From positions 124,001 to 188,000 of the forward strand of contig NZ_JARZAG010000010.1 of assembly GCF_029892155.1 (NCBI RefSeq): a stretch of DNA of 64,000 bases, in the 5' to 3' direction. Made by a program: the position numbers and the translations under genes. The DNA is from Kitasatospora sp. GAS204B. GTDB taxonomy: Bacteria > Actinomycetota > Actinomycetes > Streptomycetales > Streptomycetaceae. This document shows positions 32,351 through 40,661 of the stretch, one piece after another. The stretch's first letter is position 1; the number at the start of each line of letters is the position of its first letter. The notes under the pieces are model-generated. The model worked only from the letters and a program-made list of their open reading frames with translations. It searched no databases and had not been told where the DNA came from.

Positions 32351-35300
32351 TCGAGGGCAGCAGCCCGGATCAGCTCGGCCAACTCCCCCACCTGCGGTCG
32401 ATGCAGCACGTTGTGATGGGTGCCGGGGATCTGCCGGGCGCGAGACTCGGGCGCCCACACGCCCCACCCCATCGCACTGTCCCCCGTCCGATCGCCGCCC
32501 TGTTCGGCGCGGTAGACGTGCACCGTGCCCGGGTACGGCTGGAGCGTGCCCGGCGTGACGAGGTCGAAAATCCGGGCCTCGACCAGGAACAGCCGGGCAA
32601 TACGCTCGACCTGGTCCGCAGGAACCAGCCCACGGCCGGCGATCCAGCGCACCGCGGCCGCGTGTCGCACCTCCTGTGTGCCGTCGAACAGCTCCGTCGG
32701 CGGAACGGGAAGGTCTTCGGCGCGAAGCCCGGGTCGGTTGAGCAGTGCACCGAGCAGCTCGTGCGGTGGGAAGACCACCGGCATGTCAGGCCGCGGCGCT
32801 TCCGCCTCGATCACTCCGACGTACCGCACCTCCCGGCCCGCCGCTGCCAGTTGGCGGGCGACGACGACGCTGATGATGCCACCGCCGGACCATCCGCCGA
32901 TGCGGTAGGGACCTTCGGGCTGGACACGCAGGATCTCCGTGACGTACCGCGCGGCGAGGAGCTCCAGGTCCGTGTAGGAGTCAGGCCCCTCGAACAGCAT
33001 CGGAGCCTGTAGCCCGTACGAGCTGGTGCGCGGACCGACCAGACGGGCCAGTTCGTGGTAGCACAGGACGGTCCCGCCCAGCGGATGGATCCAGAAGAAC
33101 ACCGCCTCCGGATCCTCCACCACGTGCAACGGCACCACCACCGCGTCCTCCTCGGCGCTGTGGTCCGCCCCGGTGACCGCCTCGGCGAGACGCTCCACCG
33201 TGCTGGCGCTGACGATCGCGTGCAACGGCACGGCGACCTGGAACTCTCGTTGGATGGCGGTGACGAGGTGGATCGCCAGCAGAGAGCTGCCGCCAAGCTC
33301 GAAGAAGCTGTCCCGGACCCCGATCCGCTCGATCCCCAGGATGCGCTGCCAGATCTCGGCGAGCCGCCGTTCCACCGCGTCGCGCGGTTCGAGGTAGGGC
33401 GTGCGCAGGTCAGGACGCTCGTACCGGACCAGTCCGGCCACCGTCGGTTGCTCCTGGTCCCAGTCCGACCGCACCCAACGGGCGAGCCTGCTGCCCAGAT
33501 CGGCGGTGGAGACCACGATCTGGGTCGACGGCCGGCCACGCAGCAGGCGTTCCAGCACGGGGCCGCCGTCCTCCTGGCTCATGGCGAGAGCCGCAAGGGA
33601 CTCCCCGAGCACGACACCGCTCCCCGTCTCCGGCAGACCGTGCGGCAGCGGCCGCCAGCCCTCCCAGTTCACCGCCAGCCAGGTGGCGCCGGTGAGCCTG
33701 CGCTGCCGGTGCGCGAACAGGTCGAGATGGGCGTTGGCCGCAGCGTAGGCCGCCAGACCCAGACCGCCCAGCACCGGGCTGAGTGAGGAGACCAGCAGAA
33801 CAAAGTCCAACGTGAGTCCGTCGGTGACCTCGGCCAGCACCTGCAGGCCCTCGACCTTGGAGCGGACCTGCTGATCGCAGGTGTCGCGATCGAGCTCGTC
33901 CAGTGCCAGCGCCGGGCCCTCGGCGACCGTGCCCGCACAGTGGAGGACACCGTTCAGCGCACCGAAGCGGTCGGTGACCTGGCGGATCACCTCGCGCATC
34001 TGTGCCGGGTCGGCCAGGTCCGCGGCGAAGGTGAGCACCTCGGCCCCGGCTTCTTCCAGCCGGCTTACCGCCGCGATCCTCGAAGCCACCAGCGAGTCCG
34101 GCTCCGCACGAAGGAGGCTCGGCCACTGTGAGCGGGGTGGCAGGGCTTGGCGGTGCACCACTGCGAGCTTGGCCGACCGCGCGTGGGCGAGATGCGCGGC
34201 GAGAGACTGCCCGACCGTTCCAAGGCCGCCGAGCAGCAGGTAGACGCCGCCTTCCCGGAGCAGGCTCGGACCGGCCTCCGGGAGCTGGACGGGCTCGTAG
34301 TGCTGGACCCACCGGTCCTCTCCGCGATACGCGACGTCGGCGGGCAGCAGGGCCGGCTCAGCCGCGAGTTCCGCGGCCAGCTGCGCCGCGAGTCGCTGTC
34401 CGGCCTCGACCGTCGGCGCCGCTTCGACGTCGACCAGACGGGCATGGACCCCCGGAATCTCCTGGGGGATGACTCGGCAGGCCCCCGCGGCCATCGCGTG
34501 CTCCGGAACCAGATCGGGTTCCCCAGCCACCGCGAGCGCGCGGTTGGTCACCACGGTGTACCGAAGCGGACCGGTGACCTGGCAGCGGAGCAGCGCGCGG
34601 GCGAGGAACAGCACACTGTGCAGGCTGCGTCCGCGCACGTCCGGCCGGGCCGTGGGAACGGCGCAGAGCGTGTGGACCAGGTGTGCGGGGAATCCCCCCG
34701 ACGTGCTGCGGACGACGGAGACCAGCCGCTCCGCATCCTCGGGCGAGGACAGGTCGAAGGCGAAGTGCTGGGATCCCAACTGGGTGAAGCTCTCGCCGGG
34801 TTCAGCCGTGACCACGAGGTGCCCGCGCTCCCGCAGCCAGTCGGCGAGCAGCGAGCCGAGCCCGTCGGGATCCGTGACCACCAACCATGAGCCGGGCTTC
34901 TCGTCGGGGTCGGCCACCGGCCAGGACGTGCGGGTCCAGCCGGCGGAGTAGAACCAGCGCGAGACCTCCGGCAGGCGTTCGGTGGCATCGGCCGCAGCTC
35001 GGACGGGCTCGCTCGGCACGTCCAACCAGTGCCGCTTGCGCTGGAAGGCGTAGGTCGGCAGAAGCACCCGGCTGGGCCGCTCAATGCCGGCCGCAGCCAG
35101 CTCCACCGGAACTCCCGCCAGCCACAACCCGGCGAGGGCCGCGCTGAAGCCGTAGCTCGCGGGCACGTCCTCGGCCCGCCGCCCGAAGACGGGAAGTACG
35201 ACGGCGTCCGTCGGTCCGGCCGCCCCGGGAGAGGCCGCCCCCTCGCCGCCGAGGGCGTGCTCGCTGTCCAGTGACAGGTCGATCACGGGACCGTCCAGGT

Positions 35301-38300
35301 CCTGGGCAAGCGCCTCACGGAGGTCGGGCGCCGTCGGCTCCACCACCTGGGCGGCCCAGAAGCCCGGGTCCGTCGCCTCCTCGGCTTCCACCCACCGGCC
35401 GCGAGCGGCGCAGTACAACGCCAGCGCGGGGTGGGCCAGCGGTACCCGGCGCAGCTCCTGGGACGCCGCAGCGAGCCGGGCATCCGGCGCGGCTTGCGCC
35501 ACAGCGAGCGCGACCTCGAAGACGTCGGCCACGGGGAGGACCCCCGCAGCCGCGGCAGCCAACAGGGCGCCCAGTCCCGTGCCGAGTGCGGCCGAGGGCC
35601 GTACCCCGTGCTCTGCCAGCGTCAGGGTCAGCGCATGCTGCGCCACCAGCACCGCCGTCTCGGAAAGCGACCGGGCCTGGTCCGCTCGCCCCGGGCTGCC
35701 CATCAGCTCCGTACGCACCCGACCGGCGACCCGGGGCGTCAACGCATCGCACAGCGCGCTCAGATGACGACGGAACGCGGGAAGCTCCGCGACCAGTCCC
35801 GTGAGGAACTCGGTACCGACGCCGTTGCCCGCCGGGCCGTAGTACAGCGCGACGCCGGCGTGGTCCACCGTGTCGTCCACGTAGGACCGATCGCTGCCGG
35901 CCGCCATGACCTGGTGGAGGAGGGTGGTGGCCTGCTCGGTGCTGTCGGCGATGACGACGCGGCGGTACGGGTGCTGGGTGCGTCCGTACTGGAGGGTGTG
36001 GGCGATGTCGGGGAGGGCCAGGCCGGCGTTCCTGCCGAGGTGTTCGGCCAGCCGGGCGGTGGCCTGGTCGAGGGCCTGCGGGGTCTTGGCGGACAGCGGC
36101 AGGACATGCGGCCGCCGGGTGGCGGGCGGCGTCGCGCCCCGCTCGGGGGCCTGTTCGAGGATGACGTGGGCGTTGGTGCCGCCCATCCCGAGGGAGCTGG
36201 CGCCGGCCCGGCGCGGGAGGCGGGTGGCCGGCCAGGGCGTCACGCTGGTCGGCACATGGAACGGGGTGCGGTCCAGGTCCAGATGGGGATTGGGCTCGGT
36301 GTAGTGGAGCGTGGGCGGGATGACGCCGTGCTCGACGGTGAGGATGGCCTTGATGAGGCCGGTGACACCGGCAGCGGCGTCGAGGTGACCGATGTTGCTC
36401 TTGACCGAGCCCAGCGCACAGCTGGCCGGTGCCAGAGCGGGGCTCGCGCCGAACGCCTCGCTGAGCGCCGCCACCTCGATGGGATCCCCGAGCGAGGTCG
36501 CGGTACCGTGCGCCTCGACGTAGCCGATCTCCTCAGGGCGCGTTCCGGCCGCTCGCAGCGCGCCGCGGATCGCCGCGACCTGTCCTTCGACGCTCGGAGC
36601 GGTGTAACCGACCTTGCCTGCACCGTCGTTGTTGACCGCGGTACCGGTGATCACGGCGTGGATGGTGTCACCGTCGGCGAGGGCGTCCTCCAGCCTGCGC
36701 AGCACGACCACCCCGGCGCCACTGCCCGGCACGCTGCCGGCCGACTTCGCGTCGAACGGCCGGCAGTGCCCGTCAGGAGAGGTGATCCCGCCTTCCTGGT
36801 ACAGGTAGCCGCGAGCCGGGACGAGGATCGAGGACCCTCCGGCCAGTGCCAGGTCGGTCTCGCCGTTGAGCAGCGCCTGAACGGCCAGGTGCACGGCGAC
36901 CAGCGACGTCGAACAGGCAGTCTGCACCGTGATCGCGGGACCCCGGAGGTCGAGCTTGTACGCCACCCGGCTGGCCGTGAAGTCCTTGTCGATGGCCAAC
37001 CCCAGCTGGAACCCACCGGTCTCCTCCAGGCGGTGGATGTTCGGCAGGAGGTTGTTCCACGCGTAGTCGCCGAAGCCGACTCCGGCGTAGATGCCGATCA
37101 GCCCGGGGAACCGCTGCGGATCATGGCCCGACCGCTGCAGAGCCTCGGTCGCCACCTCCAACAGCAACCGCTGCTGCGGATCGAGCAACTCCGCCTCACG
37201 AGGCGAGAACCCGAAGTACTCCGCATCGAACTCCCCCACCCCCCGCAGGAACCCCCCACGAGCCACGTACTCCGGCCGCGCCACCTTCTCGGCCGGCACA
37301 CCCGCAGCCTCAAGCTCCTGCGCACTCAACGTCGAAATCGACTCACGACCACCGAGCAGGTTCTCCCAGAACTGCTCGACATCCTCCGCACCCGGAACAC
37401 GGCACTGCATACCCACCACTGCGATCTTCGGTCCGGTGCTCGCCGGGGAGGGCGGGGCGGCCTCGGGCAGGACGACCTCCGCCGACGTGGCACTCGACCG
37501 GCCGCCGGCCTCGATGTGCCGGGCGATCGCCGCGACCGTCGGGTGGCTGAAGAAGTCGACGATGGGAATCTCGTGTCCCAACTCGGCTGCCAGGATCGAG
37601 CGGACCCGCAGCAACAGTAGGGAGTGCCCACCGACGTCGAAGAAGTTGTCGTGCCGCCCGACGCGGTCGAGGCCGAGCACCCTGCTCCACACCTCAGCGA
37701 TCCGTGCCTCTGTCCCGGCCAGCGGAGCGGTCGCCCGGCCAGGGCGCTCCGCCGGCTCGGCGGCCGGCTCCTGTGCTGTCAACGCGGCACGATCGATCTT
37801 GCCGTTGGGGTTGAGCGGGAACGCATCGATCACCACGAGTCGACCCGGGACGAGGAACCGGGGTATCCGCTCGGCCAGTTGGCCCAGCACCTGGTCGGTA
37901 TCGACCTGCCGGCCCGGCAGCGCGGTGAGGTAGCAGACCAGGATCTCGTGCCCCTGCACGGCCCGCGTGACCACCGCCACGGCCTGGGCGACGTCGTCGC
38001 AGGTCCTGGCAACCGACTCCAGCTCGCCGAGCTCGATCCGCACTCCGCGCAGCTTGGTCTGTGAGTCGCCGCGCCCGTGGTACTCCAGTTCCCCGTTGCT
38101 GTTCCAGCGGACCGAGTCGCCGGTGCGGTACATGCGGGCGCCCGGGGTCCGGTCGAACGGATCAGGTAGGAAGCGCTCCGCGCTCAGGCGCGGGTTGCCG
38201 ATGTAGCACCGCCCGGTGGCGGGGCCGCCCAGGTACAACTGCCCCGGTGTGCCGATCGGCACCGGGCGCAGGTCGGCGTCCAGCACGTAGGTCCGGACGC

Positions 38301-40641
38301 CGCGGATCGGCGCACCGATGGGAACGGAGCCGTGCTCGGCAGCCCCGGGAAAAGCCGCTGTGGACGAGCACGCCGCTTCGGTGACCCCGTAGATGTTGAC
38401 CACCCGAAGTCCCGCGATCCGGTCACCGAGCCGGCCCACGAGCTCCGCGGGGAGGGCCTCGCCCGCGAGTACCACGGTCTCCAGAGTCGCCGGAAGGCCG
38501 CCGGCACGCACCAGTTCGGCCGCGATCGACGGAACGGTGTGCATCGCACGCACCGGTACGGGGAACGGAACGGCGGCCAGGTCGAGCGCATCCCGCGCAA
38601 TCAGCAGCGTGCCGCCGTGCGAGAGCGGAATGAAGAGCTCCATGACCGAAAGGTCGAAGCTCGCCGAGCAGGTGGCGGAGAACCCGGCGAGTTCCCCGTC
38701 GGAGAACAGCTCGCGTCCGTAGGCCATCAGACCGACCAGGGAGCGGTGTTCGTTGGCCACTCCCTTGGGTGTCCCGGTCGATCCCGAGGTGTAGATGACG
38801 TAGCACAGCTGGGCACCGGTCACCGGAACCTCGGGACGAGCCGTCGGGACGCCGCCCTGCTCGGCGTGTCCGCCGTCCAGCGCGACCAGCGCCAGCCCCT
38901 CGGTCGGGAGATCGGCCAGGAGCTCCTCATGACCGACGACCGCGGCGGCGCCGCTGCTCTCCAGCATGTGGCGCAGCCGCGCCGGCGGGTAGCCCGGGTC
39001 CAGCGGAAGGTACGCAAGACCGGCCTTCATCACCCCGTAGAGGGCGACCAGCAGGTCCACGTCGCGATGTGCACACACACCGACCGCGGTCTCGGGAGCG
39101 AACCCGTGCCCGATCAGGCGGTGAGCCACCTGGTTGGCGCGCGCATCGAGTTCGGCATAGGTCAGTGTCCTCTTGCCGTCGCTCACGGCGATCCGGTCCG
39201 GGAAGCGGTCCACCGACTGCTCGAAGCAGCCGTGCAGGTGCGGCGGCAGGTCGAAGGAGTCCGTCGGCCCGGAGCACCATGCGTCCAGAAGGCGTTCTTC
39301 GGCGGCGCCGAGCACCGGCAACTCGCTGATCGGGTCGTCGGGGCGCGCGGCGGCGCCGACCGCCGCCGTCACCGCACGTTCGCCGAGCCGGGCCATGGCG
39401 GGCTCGTCGAACAGCGCGGTGTCGTATTCGAAGACGCACCGCACCGAGCCGTCCTGGCGCTCGATCAGCACGACGTTCAGATCGAACTTGGCCGTGTTGT
39501 TGGGTACGAGGTCGTAGTCGATGTCCAGTGCACCGAGTTTGATCTGCTCCGCCGGCGCGTTCTGCAGCACGACCATGATCTGGAACAGCGGGTTCCGCGA
39601 CGGGTCGCGGACCGGCGCCAGCTCCTCGACCACCTTCTCGAACGGCAGGTCCTGGTGCTCGTAGGCTTCCAGGCAGGTGGCACGGACCCGCCGGAGGCAC
39701 TCGCGAAAGCTCGGAGCGCCCGACAGGTCGGAACGCAGGATCAGCGTATTGACGAAGAAGCCGATCACCTGGTCGAGCTCAAGCCGGGTACGGCCAGCGA
39801 TCGCCCCCGCCACGCTGATGTCGGTCTCGCCGGTCGAACGGGCGAACACCGTCTTGAACACCGCCAGCAGAGCCATGTACAGGGTCGCCTGCTCCTGCGC
39901 CGCCAGGTCGCGCAGGACCTGGACAGCCGACGCGGGGATGTCGAAGCCGTAGCTCGCGCCGAGGTGTTCTGCCGACTCCACGCGCTCACGGCTGCTCGGC
40001 AGCGCGGTGATGCCGGCGCCCCGGAGCTTCTCGCGCCAGTAGGCCAGGTGCTCGTCGAAGTCGCCGGCGTCGAGCAGCTCCTGCTGCCAGAGGGCGTAGT
40101 CGGCGTACTGGATCCCCAGCTCGGGCAGCTGTGGCTCCCGCCCGCCGGTGTAGCCCTCGTAGAGGGTACGGAGCTCCCGGAAGTACACGTCCTGGGACCA
40201 CGCGTCCGTGATGACGTGGTGGCTCATGATGAGGAGCTGGTGCTCCTCGGGTCCCAGCACGAGCAGCATCTGACGCTGCAGCGGGCCGGTCGCGAGGTCG
40301 AACGGCCTGCGTGCCTCCTCGGCGACGATCCGCGCGCGCTCGTCCTCGCGTGCCGCGGGCGGCAGCCCACTGAGATCGGTCACCGTCAACGGGATCCTCA
40401 GATCGGCGTGGATGACCGCCAGGATCTCGCCGTCCCGTTCGACGAATGTGGACCGCAACGACTCGTGGCGAGCGACCAGGCCCTCCAGCGACCGCTCCAG
40501 TGCCCCCAGGTCCAGCCGCCCACGCAGTCGAAGCGTCATGGGAACCACGTAGAAGGGGTTGCCCGGGTCCAACTGCTGGGTCAGCCAGAGTCCTCGCTGC
40601 GAGCACGAGGTGGGCATGGCGAAGGCATCGCTGTCCGGCAT
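32347..40641 (-). CDS. Terminal hybrid NRPS-PKS: C-A-PCP-KS-AT(degenerate)-KR-ACP-TE
   Basis: 2764-aa synthase adding one amino acid and one ketide, then releasing the chain. Order with approximate residues: condensation 10-440 (HHVITDAWS near 140); adenylation 470-950 (YTSGSTGTPKG near 615; specificity residues read D-L-M-H-V-A-I-C-S-K, no match that I know, closest in layout to Ala-type domains); PCP with FFDVGGHSLL near 999; ketosynthase 1070-1500 (TACSTSL 1240, VEAHGTA 1379, SNIGHLD 1415); AT-like region 1510-1875 lacking GHSxG (ALGTGLGALLA instead) and any HAFH/YASH motif; ketoreductase 1900-2380 (GGLGTVGQ, AYAAANAHLD); ACP with FFELGGSSLL near 2449; thioesterase 2510-2764 (GGWSGGG, GTHHNVLH). 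ATG at 40641 with AAAGGAA eight bases upstream; 20 bp after the methyltransferase gene. The TAG stop lies in the MITE. A discrete AT (47904-49322) probably loads the KS-linked ACP. Confidence 0.93.
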   Translation of the reverse strand: MPDSDAFAMPTSCSQRGLWLTQQLDPGNPFYVVPMTLRLRGRLDLGALERSLEGLVARHESLRSTFVERDGEILAVIHADLRIPLTVTDLSGLPPAAREDERARIVAEEARRPFDLATGPLQRQMLLVLGPEEHQLLIMSHHVITDAWSQDVYFRELRTLYEGYTGGREPQLPELGIQYADYALWQQELLDAGDFDEHLAYWREKLRGAGITALPSSRERVESAEHLGASYGFDIPASAVQVLRDLAAQEQATLYMALLAVFKTVFARSTGETDISVAGAIAGRTRLELDQVIGFFVNTLILRSDLSGAPSFRECLRRVRATCLEAYEHQDLPFEKVVEELAPVRDPSRNPLFQIMVVLQNAPAEQIKLGALDIDYDLVPNNTAKFDLNVVLIERQDGSVRCVFEYDTALFDEPAMARLGERAVTAAVGAAARPDDPISELPVLGAAEERLLDAWCSGPTDSFDLPPHLHGCFEQSVDRFPDRIAVSDGKRTLTYAELDARANQVAHRLIGHGFAPETAVGVCAHRDVDLLVALYGVMKAGLAYLPLDPGYPPARLRHMLESSGAAAVVGHEELLADLPTEGLALVALDGGHAEQGGVPTARPEVPVTGAQLCYVIYTSGSTGTPKGVANEHRSLVGLMAYGRELFSDGELAGFSATCSASFDLSVMELFIPLSHGGTLLIARDALDLAAVPFPVPVRAMHTVPSIAAELVRAGGLPATLETVVLAGEALPAELVGRLGDRIAGLRVVNIYGVTEAACSSTAAFPGAAEHGSVPIGAPIRGVRTYVLDADLRPVPIGTPGQLYLGGPATGRCYIGNPRLSAERFLPDPFDRTPGARMYRTGDSVRWNSNGELEYHGRGDSQTKLRGVRIELGELESVARTCDDVAQAVAVVTRAVQGHEILVCYLTALPGRQVDTDQVLGQLAERIPRFLVPGRLVVIDAFPLNPNGKIDRAALTAQEPAAEPAERPGRATAPLAGTEARIAEVWSRVLGLDRVGRHDNFFDVGGHSLLLLRVRSILAAELGHEIPIVDFFSHPTVAAIARHIEAGGRSSATSAEVVLPEAAPPSPASTGPKIAVVGMQCRVPGAEDVEQFWENLLGGRESISTLSAQELEAAGVPAEKVARPEYVARGGFLRGVGEFDAEYFGFSPREAELLDPQQRLLLEVATEALQRSGHDPQRFPGLIGIYAGVGFGDYAWNNLLPNIHRLEETGGFQLGLAIDKDFTASRVAYKLDLRGPAITVQTACSTSLVAVHLAVQALLNGETDLALAGGSSILVPARGYLYQEGGITSPDGHCRPFDAKSAGSVPGSGAGVVVLRRLEDALADGDTIHAVITGTAVNNDGAGKVGYTAPSVEGQVAAIRGALRAAGTRPEEIGYVEAHGTATSLGDPIEVAALSEAFGASPALAPASCALGSVKSNIGHLDAAAGVTGLIKAILTVEHGVIPPTLHYTEPNPHLDLDRTPFHVPTSVTPWPATRLPRRAGASSLGMGGTNAHVILEQAPERGATPPATRRPHVLPLSAKTPQALDQATARLAEHLGRNAGLALPDIAHTLQYGRTQHPYRRVVIADSTEQATTLLHQVMAAGSDRSYVDDTVDHAGVALYYGPAGNGVGTEFLTGLVAELPAFRRHLSALCDALTPRVAGRVRTELMGSPGRADQARSLSETAVLVAQHALTLTLAEHGVRPSAALGTGLGALLAAAAAGVLPVADVFEVALAVAQAAPDARLAAASQELRRVPLAHPALALYCAARGRWVEAEEATDPGFWAAQVVEPTAPDLREALAQDLDGPVIDLSLDSEHALGGEGAASPGAAGPTDAVVLPVFGRRAEDVPASYGFSAALAGLWLAGVPVELAAAGIERPSRVLLPTYAFQRKRHWLDVPSEPVRAAADATERLPEVSRWFYSAGWTRTSWPVADPDEKPGSWLVVTDPDGLGSLLADWLRERGHLVVTAEPGESFTQLGSQHFAFDLSSPEDAERLVSVVRSTSGGFPAHLVHTLCAVPTARPDVRGRSLHSVLFLARALLRCQVTGPLRYTVVTNRALAVAGEPDLVPEHAMAAGACRVIPQEIPGVHARLVDVEAAPTVEAGQRLAAQLAAELAAEPALLPADVAYRGEDRWVQHYEPVQLPEAGPSLLREGGVYLLLGGLGTVGQSLAAHLAHARSAKLAVVHRQALPPRSQWPSLLRAEPDSLVASRIAAVSRLEEAGAEVLTFAADLADPAQMREVIRQVTDRFGALNGVLHCAGTVAEGPALALDELDRDTCDQQVRSKVEGLQVLAEVTDGLTLDFVLLVSSLSPVLGGLGLAAYAAANAHLDLFAHRQRRLTGATWLAVNWEGWRPLPHGLPETGSGVVLGESLAALAMSQEDGGPVLERLLRGRPSTQIVVSTADLGSRLARWVRSDWDQEQPTVAGLVRYERPDLRTPYLEPRDAVERRLAEIWQRILGIERIGVRDSFFELGGSSLLAIHLVTAIQREFQVAVPLHAIVSASTVERLAEAVTGADHSAEEDAVVVPLHVVEDPEAVFFWIHPLGGTVLCYHELARLVGPRTSSYGLQAPMLFEGPDSYTDLELLAARYVTEILRVQPEGPYRIGGWSGGGIISVVVARQLAAAGREVRYVGVIEAEAPRPDMPVVFPPHELLGALLNRPGLRAEDLPVPPTELFDGTQEVRHAAAVRWIAGRGLVPADQVERIARLFLVEARIFDLVTPGTLQPYPGTVHVYRAEQGGDRTGDSAMGWGVWAPESRARQIPGTHHNVLHRPQVGELAELIRAAALD
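35910..37425 (-). repeat. KS-coding repeat, copy 1 (pairs with 46051-47566)
   Basis: This segment and 46051-47566 align at a constant offset of 10141 bp with no indel seen. The flanks are nearly identical: 35910-36528 differs at about four bases and 37072-37425 at about one, by eye. The middle, covering the substrate-side of the KS, is clearly more diverged. Confidence 0.85.
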
Positions 40642-40661
40642 ACTGCGTTTCCTTTCGGGAC

